A stretch of DNA of 64,000 bases from Boswellia sacra (lineage: Eukaryota; Streptophyta; Magnoliopsida; Sapindales; Burseraceae), in contig SNVD02000426.1 in the NCBI GenBank assembly GCA_013180625.2, forward strand, positions 372,001 through 436,000, in the 5' to 3' direction. Each line of letters begins with the position of its first letter. Position 1 is the first letter of the stretch. The notes under the pieces were generated by a model. The model was not told the DNA's origin, ran no database searches, and worked only from the letters and a program-made list of their open reading frames with translations. The translations under genes were made by a program, and so were the position numbers. Of this stretch, positions 11,501-22,019 are shown one piece after another.

Positions 11501-12186
11501 ATAAGAAAGTTGTAGGAAATTGTGCAAATGTCAATGTTGTTTTAATGTTCTCAACATGACTTTCTTTTTTAAATGATCAAGACCCAAAATTTAATCATCT
11601 TGCTCATACTTTGTGTTAAGTATTTGTTCTTTATCTTCTGCAGTGCTAGTAAAGGTTGGCTAAATCCCCCTCTGAGATTTCCTGATGAACCTTGTCGGCA
11701 TAAGGTCTTAGATCTTGTGGGTGACCTATCCCTATGTGCACAGAATGGTAGTCAAGGGCTTCCTGTGGCTCACATAGTAGCTTTCAAGGTTTGTCTCTCA
11801 GCTTTATGAATTGTCTACTTTAATTGTGGTTGGTTCCTTATTCTTATAGTATTTGTGGCAAAAAATTATGTGGATGATCAGTGATGTGTTTACTTAGGCA
11901 TAATTATTGTTATGAAAATGACAACTTGGGATTAGTCAATGATTAAATTTAGAGAGAAGTTCTATCATTGCTCATGTTTAATTCATCACACAACTTAAAA
12001 GGTGAAAGAAATAGTTAACATCCTGATCGGTTTTGTTTGATATTCCATGATTATCAAAGTATACTGTAATTACTATTACGTTTATCTGACTTTCAGTAAA
12101 GTCACGGACTGTAATTCTTGCTTGCTGTACAGGCGGGCCATGCACTTCATGCTGATTTTGCACGTCGCCTATTAGGAGTTGATTAG
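8509..12186 (+). CDS. LPXC: UDP-3-O-acyl-N-acetylglucosamine deacetylase (LpxC), seven exons
   Basis: Exons: 8509-8568, 8752-9066, 9596-9802, 10067-10168, 10927-10991, 11644-11788 and 12133-12186, all with GT-AG introns and matching phases. They give about 315 residues, the normal size for plant LpxC. The enzyme removes acetate from UDP-3-O-acyl-GlcNAc, the committed step of lipid A-type synthesis, which in plants is placed in mitochondria. The zinc-site pattern is complete: His95 in Thr-Val-Glu-His-Leu, His269 and Asp273 in His-Lys-Val-Leu-Asp, and the catalytic His301 in Ala-Gly-His-Ala. Phe-Asp-Gly-Ser-Ala lies at 129-133. A mitochondrial presequence is not obvious; the first exon gives a basic, Ser-rich 20-residue start. 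The gene looks intact. The last intron, last exon and 3' flank were copied to 18180-19220. Confidence 0.93.
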
Positions 12187-12700
12187 GAGGAAATGTCCTG
12201 TTTTAGACTTCTCTTCTTAGAGGATCAAATGCGTGCATGCATTCATTTTTAGTGGCTCATTTCTAAAGCTTTCTACTTTTTTGGAACTCTGTAGCATTTT
12301 ATTCTTCAATTTACTGACAATGTCCAGCATGCGCTCTGTTCCTTTCTGTAACCATTAGATAGATGCTTCAGAGATAGGCGAACTAATGAGCAGTGGTATC
12401 ATAGTTGCAGTTGGGGCCTGTTTTGGTTTGGTAAAATGGACTGGTTTGATTATGTTTTTAGCGACTCGTAATGGTTTGAGTATCATTTCATGGGCAGTCA
12501 CGGACGATGATTACTATAAGCAAAAGATACGATAAACATACATGCAAACAAAATCTGATGTTTAATGCAGGCAGTAGCATTAGCATACACTCATTTTATG
12601 TTGTAGAATTTCCTCTGCAAAAGAAAAGAAGAGGCATTCAAAGACCAATGAAACTACAGTATCAACTCTGTATTAAAGTAATTAACTCTTAATTACTAGT
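12187..12700 (+). other. LPXC 3' flank, duplicated downstream
   Basis: This non-coding stretch after the LPXC stop is matched, with many small changes, by 18614-19225. It probably contains the 3' UTR. It is useful mainly as the anchor of the duplicated unit. Confidence 0.6.
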
Positions 12701-13505
12701 AGAATTTTTATGGTAGTTATTCAATTACTAAAGTTTGGTAATTTATTTTTATCAATAATGTGAGTCTCACGAACTCTTATACAAATTTTGCTTTACAAAT
12801 GATGTGATAGTTGAGTTGGCATTCCACATCATGTGCCATGTCATTGGCTGAATTTCATTATTTGATTTTTTTCCTATTTTCATGCTTATATCTCTACATG
12901 CCATCGGACGGCCGATGTTTGCACATCTGCAAGGAAAGTTCGTCTCTTTTTCTCTAATTATTATCTGGAATTTCAATATTTTTTGTCTGATTTGTTCTCC
13001 ATGGGAAAATGAGGATCTCTCTCCCAATTTCTATGACCATAATCAGTCTCTGGTTTCTTGGTGTATGCAATTTCTTTAGCCCCAAATTGCTAGAATACTA
13101 ACCCGACGGACAATAGAATTCTGGAAGTTTTGGTGTACTTTAAAATATTGTGTTGTTTTTATCATAATTTTAAATTATCATGGACTTATGTTTCTTAAGG
13201 ATAAATTTGCATATTAATTTATGTTATTTTAACTCTTCAAATGCAGATGATTTCGTCGTTGATCGGAAAACTCTTGACATGTCTTCACGTGGAATCAAAT
13301 CAAACAACTTGAATAGTTAAAGGACACTTAACTGAACCAAGGAGAAATTATCCTCCGTCAACACATAAAACTAAAATCAAATAATAAATTTCCAAATAAT
13401 ATTCAGAGACGAAGACTAAGAGAGATCCTCAATCTTCGGAGTCGAGACGAAATATGGGCTTGAAAAGAGGGAGAAGAAAATAAAAATCTTATAATAAAAT
13501 GGATG
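12701..13505. other. AT-rich spacer with a dispersed repeat
   Basis: No gene is seen. About 85 bases around 12783-12867 recur in inverted orientation at about 16047-16138, so both may be copies of one small repeat family. The remaining sequence shows nothing recognisable. Confidence 0.5.
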
Positions 13506-15843
13506 GGGCTGTAAGAACCGCTAAATATACTCTATAGTCTATACATCCCGTTTCTCAGAAAAAAAAAAAAAAACCCTCCCTCTCAAAATTTAAAATTTAA
13601 GTTTTACTCTATGCATCCCTTTAAATATCATATATTCCCTTAATGAATTTAATTGAATAAAATTTTAATATGTTGTATAAAAATAAGAGATATTAACAAT
13701 TTACCCCCTGAGGTTAAGGGGAAATACAAATTATCCTCTGCAAGATTTGAAATTGTAAATTATCCATTGATTTTTGAATTCTGACGTTAAGTTAAACGAA
13801 GTAGAGGTATTATTGAAAATAAAACTTGTGCAATAAAATTAAAGGATATTAATAATTTACTCCATGAGGTTAAATGAAAATACAAATTTCTCCCTCTTGG
13901 AGATAAAAATAATTAAAAAATTAGAATGAAAACAATAATAATAATTAAAAATATTTAAAACTTTATTGAATAAATAATAAAAAGTAAATTTGAACCAAAT
14001 TGAATACACCCTTTAATCCGAGCTTTAATTAACAAACCCAAATTAGGTGGTGGCGAGTTCTGGTAGAGGAGAGAGAGGAGGAATTGGTGACGAAAGTAAT
14101 TTCGTCAATGAAGAGAATGAACGACGATTGTGGAAGTAGTAATTCGTGTCATGTGTGTCGACTTATTTAATTATTTGTGTCAAGACATGAAACACCGGTT
14201 CGACACGATTATTAAATGTTTCACCCATGTGTTGTAATCGTGTCATATTTAATTAACATAATTTACTTAATTATTTAATCTAATTATGCATAGTATATCA
14301 TATTCTATATATTTATATCAATTAATTTTTTTAGAATATAAATAATTGTTAGTAGAAAAAAATTATTAAAATCATTACAATTTACTATTATACAAATTAA
14401 TTTACTTCATAATATAAAATTTTTAGTTTTATAATATATATGTTGTAAGAAGATAAAAATTATATCATTAAATGAGCTTGCATGTTAATGATTGACAAAA
14501 TATATTTAACTATTCTTGTCATTAAACCGATAGGCGTGTTAAACATCCTTAATATGAATTCGACCCATTTATTAATCGTGTGTCATATCCGTATCGTATT
14601 CATGTCATGTTTGGGTGTCATGATTCAAATTGCCATCCCTAGACGATGGTGGTGTGGTGGAAGATCTATTGAAGTACTAGGGAGGGGTGGTGGAGATTGC
14701 TAGTAGAGAGGAGACAGAGAAGGAGACGAAAGAAGAAAGAAAGGTAAGGGTATTTAGGTGATTTTAGAAAAGTGAGTGAAGGTATTTGTATTTATATAAG
14801 GGCAATTTGGTCGAGTAGCATATATTATCCTCTCTCTCATCTTTTTTCACTTAATTTAATGTCAAAATTCAAAAATAATGTGACAATTTACAATTTCAAA
14901 ATGTGTAGAGGGAATTTATATTTTTGCTTAATCTCATGGAGTAAATTGTTATTATCAAATGACCGAACATGAGGTTATTTTGATAAAATTGTGAATAGTT
15001 TTTTCTCTCTCCTCCTTTTCCGTTTAATTTAACATCAGAATTCAAAAATCAAAGGGTAATTTGTAATTTCAAATCTTGTAAGAGAAAATTTGTATTTTCG
15101 CTTAATCTCAGAGGGTAAATATTAATATCCCTAAAAATAACAATTCCTAATACTTAGAAATCTAATCAAGAACAAAGAGGGAAAGTATTTAACAAATAAT
15201 TTATCTCTATTTCCTTATAAATTTACATAATTAAAATCAAATTTACGATTAAGTATATATATTTTTTTCAAGAAATCATTCTATCTATACCTTATCTCTA
15301 TTGAAATCATTCTCTCTCTTTACTTCATCTCCTCTGCAAATCTACAATATTTATAAAGAGGAAGAGGAAAAAAATTAAAGGAGTTTTAATTTGATTAACG
15401 GTTAACGTTTGTTTTCCTCCCCAAGAAATCAATCTATCTCTTTTACCCTATCTCTACTACAAATTTGCAATTGAAAACATGAAGAGAAGATAAAGGAGGT
15501 TTTTTAATTTTTAACGTCAATTGCAAAGATGAAAAGGAAATATAATAATTATTTTCAAATAATTACTTTGATATGTATTCAAAAATTGATTCCAAATTGA
15601 GAGAAGATTTGATTTGTTCAATTAACACCTAAAAGAAAAAAAAATTAGGGTTCATGAAATGGGAATAAGTAAAATCTATATAAAAAGTAACAGTACTTTT
15701 ATAAAATCAATTAATCATTTATTTTTATGCAAAGTTATTTTTTGTTATGTCCTTAATAGTAATATTCTTAATAGATAATTTAGGTTTTTACTTTTTTCAT
15801 TAATAATGGGTGTATAGAGTGTTTTTAGGGGTTCATACAGCCT
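13506..15843. repeat. Outer inverted repeat enclosing a Mutator-like element
   Basis: About 45 bases at 13506-13550 match the reverse complement of about 15800-15843 (GGCTGTA-GAACC...CTCTATA...). This suggests an older inverted-repeat element of about 0.9 kb of its own DNA into which the Mutator-like element 13687-15131 inserted. No clear target duplication was found for the outer repeat, so its class stays open. Confidence 0.5.
13678..15140. mobile_element. Non-autonomous Mutator-like element with 9-bp target duplication
   Basis: The element spans 13687-15131. It is flanked by a perfect 9-bp direct repeat TAAAAATAA at 13678-13686 and 15132-15140, the target-site length typical of the Mutator superfamily. 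The terminal inverted repeats are about 115 bp long (13687-13800 against 15010-15131, ends GAGATATTAA and GGGATATTAA). A second, diverged copy of the same repeat follows inside each end (about 13850-13905 and 14860-14960), so each terminus is a tandem pair. The interior has no transposase and is AT-rich apart from a purine-rich stretch near 14050-14110. It depends on a transposase made elsewhere. Confidence 0.85.
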
Positions 15844-16360
15844 AACTTTAGTAAAAAGAGTAATGTTATACTTAAAACATTTATACAATGTAAGCTCTAT
15901 AATATAATGTTGCAGTCTATATGGCTAAAATTCGGAAAAAAAAATAGATAAGGAAAATTACATCTCTAATAAGATTGTGTTATTTAAATTGCAACGTCAT
16001 GTTGTAGAGTTTATGTTATATGAATGTTGTAAGTCTAGTATTATTGTAATAAAATTCACTTAAATTGATGACATGACATATGATATGTATTGCCAACTCA
16101 GCTGCCATATCAGTTTGTAAAGCAAAGTTTTTATAGGAGTTTGCAAAACTAGAATTACTTTTTTTTAATTGTTTTGACAAATTTATCAAAAAAATTGTAT
16201 ATTCAACTAATTTTTGTAACATTTATTTTTCTTGGGGTTTTTATATGTAAATTCATATTCTGTAATAGACATGTCCAAAATAAAAAATTGGTGAACAACA
16301 AATTCATATGTAATGAATAAAAAAAATATAGATAAAAATATAAAAACAAGAAAATATGCA
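15844..16360. other. AT-rich spacer
   Basis: No gene is seen. It contains the inverted match (about 16047-16138) of the small repeat near 12783-12867. The start (15855-15920) resembles ends of small AT-rich transposons but no matching terminus was found. Confidence 0.4.
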
Positions 16361-16781
16361 GAGAGTTATAGAACTCGGATGGTAGACTTGAGAGAGTTTA
16401 ATAGATGGCAATAGAATTGAGAGATAAGTTTGTACTTTGTAACGTAAGAAAATGTGTACAATATTAAAACTTTAATTTTATATAATAATATTTGAAGTTT
16501 TCTACTATTATACATCGTTGAAATTGAAAAAGACTTTTTTCTAACTTTGGAAATAATTAGCGGAAAAAAAAAAAAGAGAATGAGGGAGCAAATTTGACTT
16601 ATTCTTTTAGATTTATAGGGCATGGTAATTCCTATTTAAGATTCTAACATCAGATTGGAAATTATTTGGTAACAAATGTAAAATAGCATATCGAACCAAA
16701 TGTACGGTGAAAGTTGCGTGGCCCTTATTTGTATGCAGATATAAGCTAGTCGAAGAAAGAGGAGAGAAGAAAAGTGCAACA
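16361..16781 (+). promoter_or_regulatory. Upstream region of the inhibitor pseudogene, shared with paralogue
   Basis: 16361-16500 matches about 20775-20900, and 16585-16745 matches about 21755-21905. These are upstream blocks of the intact paralogue at 22020. In the intact gene the second block carries a TATA box at 21830-21836; here the same place reads TAACAAAT, so the TATA box is damaged. Confidence 0.6.
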
Positions 16782-17333
16782 ATGGCTTTTAACAAGTGTA
16801 TCATCCTCTTCCTCTCGTTGTCATCTCTTCTCTCATTGTAAGCCGAAGCGGCTGCTCCTGCTGCTTCCGAATCTAACCCTGGACTGGAACGTGCATGTAA
16901 AGTGACTCCAAATCCTCAAGTATGCGTGGACTCAATTGGTCATTGGGTATCGAAAGATGTAGAAGTGGATGGCTTTCTCAGGCAGGGCCTCAAACAATTC
17001 CACGAAAACCCCTCGGGGGTCATAAAAACAGTACTTAGAACGCAAGGAGAAAGTAACTAATAACCCGTCCCTGGCAAACTTGCTTGACGAATGCACGAAA
17101 ACCTTTTTCAGTTTGAAGGAAGGCAATGACAACGTGGTTGAACCAATTAAGGATGGTAAAATTTCCATTGCGGAACCCAAATTGAAACCATTATCGGAGA
17201 GGTTACTGAAAGCCAGAAGAAGTTTGCCAGCGCAAAGGAGGCAGAAATAGAGAAACTCACTTGGGATCTAGTTATCTTGTTGAAGAACAACATGGCCCTT
17301 GCCAAGAGTATGCTCACCAAATCAACTCCTTGA
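16782..17333 (+). pseudogene. Invertase/pectin methylesterase inhibitor family pseudogene
   Basis: The frame starts with the same Met-Ala-Phe-Asn-Lys signal peptide as the two intact paralogues at 22020 and 26032. It is cut by an in-frame TAA at 16839-16841 inside the signal peptide, a further stop near 17057, and a frameshift near 17195. Past the breaks the family pattern is still readable: the first Cys pair with spacing of eight residues, a later Asp-Glu-Cys, and the shared Lys-Ser-Thr-Pro end before the stop at 17331-17333. Family members are secreted helical-bundle inhibitors of pectin methylesterase or invertase. It cannot make a full-length protein. Confidence 0.85.
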
Positions 17334-18180
17334 GAACATGAAGAGGAGAGACTTATTCGTTGACGTTGTATTTGGTTTTGCACGGTTTTGCTTATATTAT
17401 TATTACCTAACGTAACATAACCAATGCAACAATTAATGATGCATGGAAGGAATTGAAATATATGAGAAACGTTTAGTAAAATGTTTCGGTATTTTGCCAT
17501 TAACTTCAATGAATTTTGACTAACGACAAGTTCACCGTTGATATTTAAGCAAACCTTAGAGTTATCTTTAATATTAAGTCTTAGTTCAAGGTCATCAATA
17601 ATATTTACCTTAATTTATATATAAAAGATTAGTTCTTGGTACAGATTTAGTTTGCAATAAAATGACATGGTACATAGCTAGGAATTGCGTCTGTTTTTGA
17701 ATTTTGTGATTTTGTTTTTCAAATTTGGTAAGATTATGTGGTTGATTTTGATTTTTTTTTTAAATTTTGAAAATAATATATGATGGATATTGATTTACAA
17801 TGCTTAAATAAATGAATTTGAAACACCTATCCAATAAATTTGTCAAACATAATCAAATTGTGTCAATTAGGTTGTATAAGTTTAGTTGTATATGTAAAAT
17901 AATTGATTGAGTTTTACTGTTTTCATAATTTCATTACTTGTCTAAATTAAGTGGTAATCAAAGGTATAACTTGTGCTTATAATATACTATTCCGGAAACT
18001 TAGAGGATTGTAATGTATATACATGTCATTCTCAAAACTTAGGTAGAAAAAGTAAACCCAAAAAGTAGGGAGTATTTATAGCTTAGAGATTTCATTCTTA
18101 AACAAATTAAGTATTTCTAGTAAACAAATAAAAAAACTATAGAAAATAAATTGCATGGCGAAAGTCACGTGGCTCCATGG
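17334..18180. repeat. Spacer duplicated from the inhibitor array
   Basis: The 3' flank after the pseudogene is AT-rich. About 17620-17680 matches 25270-25330, and 17930-18178 matches about 25660-25880, the region directly upstream of the intact inhibitor at 26032. It ends in the conserved promoter block (GGTGAAA-TTGCGTGG type, here near 18154-18172), then switches abruptly into LPXC intron sequence. So an inhibitor promoter remnant is fused to an LPXC fragment. Confidence 0.65.
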
Positions 18181-19225
18181 ATATTTCCATGATTTGTCTA
18201 CTTTAGTTGCTTTCAAAGTATATTTGTCTCTCAGTTATGAATTGTCTACTGTAATTGTGGTTGGTTACTTAATTCATCTAGCATTTTTGGTAGAAAAGTA
18301 TGCGGTTAACCTGTGTTATTTTTACGAAGACATAGTTATTGTTGTAAAAGTAAAAACTTTAGAGTAGAGACTAATTAAATCTAGAAAGAAGTTATATCGT
18401 TGCCCATGTTTAATTCATCATACTCATATACAACGTAAAACGTGAAAGAAATGATTAAAACCCTGATAATTTTTGTTTGAGATTCCATGATTCTCAAAGT
18501 ATATATACTGTAGTTACTATTAAATTTATTCGACTTCCAGCAAATTAAGTCGCGGACGGTATTTTTTGCTTGCTGTACAAGTGGGCCAGGCACTTCATGC
18601 TGACTTTTCATGTCGCCTATCGGGAGTTAATTGGTAGTAAATGTTCTATATTCTTAAACTTACTCTACCTTGATGATCAAGTGTGCGCATCCATTCATTT
18701 TTAGGCAGATTAAAAGATGTAAGCTTAAAATTCAAGAACACTTGTTCAAGAGAGCTTTGTACATTTTCGGATCTCTGTAGCATTTTATTCCTCAAATTTT
18801 TTATTAATTGCTGTAATACTGACATAATGTTGAGCATGCACTCTGTCTCTTTTGCGTCCCCTTTCTCTAACCGCCGGATGCATAAGCTTCACAGGAGATG
18901 TGGGAACTAATAGCAGTGGTATCGGATTTGCAGTTAGGTCCGGTTATAAATGGCTAATTGTCCGGAAAAATGGACTGGTGTTATTATGTTTTTAGCAGCT
19001 GGTAATGGTTGAATATCATTTCATGGGCAGTCTACGACGATTGCTATGAGCACAAATATGATAAACATTCATGCAAATAAAATCGATGTTCTATGCCTGC
19101 CGTAGTATACCCTCACTTTATTTTCGTTGTACAATTTCCTGTGCAAATTAAAAGAAAAGAATAGGCCATTTATACTAATGAAACATCTGTGTCAACTCTG
19201 GATTAAGTAACTTTTAATCATTGGT
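18181..19225 (+). pseudogene. Truncated copy of the LPXC 3' end
   Basis: This stretch matches 11781-12700 of LPXC: the end of exon 6 (Val-Ala-Phe-Lys context near 18203-18216), intron 6, exon 7 (about 18577-18631, ending Ala-Gly-His-type context altered and followed by a stop) and 3' flank. In exon 7 the Ala-Gly-His of the active enzyme reads Val-Gly-Gln, so the catalytic His is lost. The first five exons are absent. It is a dead fragment produced by segmental duplication, not retroposition, because the intron is present. Confidence 0.8.
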
Positions 19226-19962
19226 GGAATTAAGATCCTCGTTCTTGAAAATTTGCCTTAGATGGTCCTGATTTTATTAGTGCAAATTTCAAGGATTTCC
19301 AGGATTTGTCTTCATAACTCTAATACAAGATGATAAGGATTCTCAGATTAATTTTGAATGAAAGAAAGCTTAAGTTGATATTATTGTTTGATTTTAAATG
19401 AATAGAAGCTCAGATAGACATGACAATGGACTCTAATGGAGCTCATGCTCTACGCTTCGGAGTGCCAACTAAAGATACTTAGGTCCGGGCCTAAGACAAA
19501 AATTTGCGCAATTCTATAAACAAATCGTACTTTATTATTGTTTCTTTTTCCTTTTTCTCACCCTTTCTTGATCAATATTAATACTGTTTGCTATTATCCC
19601 TTGTTAACTATAATGCTAGAAACTCATTTATTGCATTAAGAGACCTCTCATTTGACAAAAGAGGCAAGTGAAATAAAAGGCTTGATTTGATTACATATAA
19701 CTAGCAATACTTGATTTAAATGATCTTACAATTAAGTGGGGCTTACAAATAAAATTGGTGGGGCTTAAATAACAATACTCAATTATAAAATGGCTATTCA
19801 CATATAAAATAAAAAATTAATTAAATTTCTACTAACATCTTAATTTTTCTTTTTCTAATAATCATCACCTATTGAATCTATTAATATTAATTATTCTATT
19901 ACTAGAGTTTGATATATATTTTTGATGTTGAGATTTGTGGCTCGTTTCCTAATTCAAGTTCA
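19226..19962. other. AT-rich spacer
   Basis: No gene, repeat or regulatory signal could be supported here. Frames are short and broken on both strands. Confidence 0.5.
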
Positions 19963-20278
19963 CTTCTACATGCAATAGGGAAAAGTAAAAGAAATAGAAA
20001 AGTAGCATTGTTAAATAAATAGGAGTCCTACTTCTATTTGGAATAGAATAACTCCACATAGTCTTATAAATATAGGAGTTGAGAATCAATTCTAGGTATA
20101 AGAGAGGGACCAGACATAAACTTCTACATGCAAGAGGGAAAAGTAGAAGGAATATAAAAGTAGAGTTGTTAAATAAATAGGAGTCCTACTCCTATTAGGA
20201 AAACAACAACTCCACATAGACCTATAAATATAGGAGTTGAGAATCAATTTTAGGTATAATAGAGGGACTAGAGATAAG
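19963..20278. repeat. 158-bp tandem duplication inside an LTR-like fragment
   Basis: Two adjacent copies begin at 19963 and 20121 (CTTCTACATGCAA...) and differ at a modest number of positions. Each contains a TATAAATA box (near 20085 and 20223), so the duplicated unit carries a promoter-like segment. Confidence 0.75.
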
Positions 20279-20500
20279 GATTAACCAAAATACATACCCT
20301 TGTAAGGATGTAGGAAGGGATTCATGAAGAGTTGTAAAAGAAATAGTTAAACATCGGGTTGAGGAGGTGAAACGAGGAATAGTTTCAGTAAATCTATGAT
20401 TTATGATCTAGTGGAACTATCTATACTCTTCCGTGGATATTGGCAATTGATATCAAACCACGTTAAATATGGTGTCTCTTAGTATATGTAATTTATTTTT
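20279..20500 (+). mobile_element. Probable Copia-type LTR remnant, 3' part
   Basis: The stretch around 20420-20475 (CTTCCGTGGAT, GGCAA, CAAACCACGTTAAAT) resembles the end of many plant Copia LTRs. The preceding tandem copies with TATA boxes would then be its promoter part. No primer site or second LTR was found, so it is at most a solo or fragmentary LTR. Confidence 0.4.
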
Positions 20501-20970
20501 CACTTATTGCCAATCTCGATGCCGAATATACTTCCACATAATTTCTAAGACTTGAGATATTTATCAAGAATTTTTAAATTCAATAAATTTTTCTAAATTT
20601 CTTTTTAATTTTTTTCATATATAGATTCATATCTTATAATGAACATGCCTAAAATTAAAATAAAAATGAACTAACGACAAATTAATATTTTATGTATAAA
20701 ATAATATCCATATATAAAAATATAAAAAAACAACAATAAAATAATATCCACATATAAAAATATATAAAAAACAACAAAAACTCGAGAGTTATAGAACTTG
20801 TATAGTAGACTTGATGGAGTTTATAATATGTTAATAGAATTGAAGAAAAGTTTGTAATGTAAGAAAATGTAATTTATATAATAATTTTTGAAGTTCTTAG
20901 ATAGTACATATCCCCTTGAAAAAGTTTTCTTTTAAAAAAAAAAAATCTTTCTTCGAAACAATTGAAAAAA

Positions 20971-21684
20971 GAGTGGTTCTATTTAGCCCCCGCTCTCAAA
21001 CTCTTCAACTCCCACTTCTAAATTAACCTACTCAAAATATTTAAATTTTATATTTTTTCTCACCGTAATTGTAGACTAGACGTTTTGAAGAGTCTTAGAA
21101 TTTAAGTGGATGATCTTTCAACCTCTGTAAATCCCTTAACCGGAACTCTGGATGATCTTTCCACCTTTGTAAATCCCTTAACCGGAACTCCATTGGGTTG
21201 TCATTCCCTGTTTAGAGAGTTCTGCTTGTAGTCGATTTTTAATCATCACAATTTCCTACTTACCTCACGGGGAAAGCCATTGCGGAGGGTTGAATTCAGG
21301 ACTTCATCGTGGCCTTACTAATCTTGTCTCAAACTCATATGTCTGTGAAAAGACGGAATGCATCGCGGTATACCGCTTCTTGTGTTGCTGACCGCCTCTC
21401 CTGGGCCACCCTTGCCACTTAAACCAACCCATTGTGGGTGAACTTGATATCATTGCCAAACATGTTTAGTAGAAAAGTCGAGCAAATAGATCAAGAACAC
21501 TACAAGAAGAGAAGCACTACAAAACTCATAAAAACCAAGTCAAAAAGTGGTTGGGAAGGGGTAGATTCAATTTACAATTGAATCATCCTCTTTAGTAATT
21601 TTATTTGGGATAAAATTGTCAAGGAATATAAATATAAAAGTGGGGGACGAAGAGTTCAAAACTGGGGGTTGAATAGAACTACTC
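20971..21684. mobile_element. 714-bp inverted-repeat element, Mutator-like or Pack-MULE candidate
   Basis: Termini of about 50 bp match in inverted orientation (GAGTGGTTCTATT...CTCTTCAACTCCCACTT against the reverse complement of 21636-21684). Nine flanking bases are repeated with one mismatch: TTGAAAAAA at 20962-20970 and TTGAATAAA at 21685-21693. The interior 21100-21440 is more GC-rich than its surroundings and has a two-copy 42-bp tandem repeat at 21107-21190, so it may be captured host sequence. No transposase. The element lies in the upstream region of the intact inhibitor gene at 22020. Confidence 0.65.
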
Positions 21685-21749
21685 TTGAATAAATTTATAT
21701 ATTCAACGTCGGAAATAATTTGTTGGAGAAAACAAGATAATTGAGGAAA

Positions 21750-22019
21750 TAAATATTGACTTATTCTTTTAGATTAGTAGGGCATGGTAATTCGTATCAT
21801 GCACAGTATCAGATTCGGAAGTATTTGGTTATAAATTATCTAAAATAGAGAACAAAATGTAAGGTGAAAATTTGCTTGGCACCCCTATTTGTATGCAGAA
21901 ATAAGCGTTGGGATTTTCCATATAAGCGTCGACCCGATCCTGATATGTGTCTCCTCAGTGTCTCCTCTTGTGCTCCACCGCCAAGTTGTGAGTTGAAGAG
22001 AGAAAAGACGAGCAAAGCA
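21750..22019 (+). promoter_or_regulatory. Promoter of the intact inhibitor gene
   Basis: A TATA box (TATAAAT, 21830-21836) lies about 185 bases upstream of the start codon. The block 21755-21905 is conserved with 16585-16745 before the pseudogene, and its later part (AGGTGAAAATTTGCTTGG type near 21860) also with 25863-25885 before the third copy. The shared block probably holds common cis elements. Confidence 0.5.

Noticed and set aside
21864..22019. N-terminal extension of the inhibitor gene at 22020
   Set aside because: It overlaps the promoter block shared with paralogues, and the later ATG begins a conserved signal peptide.
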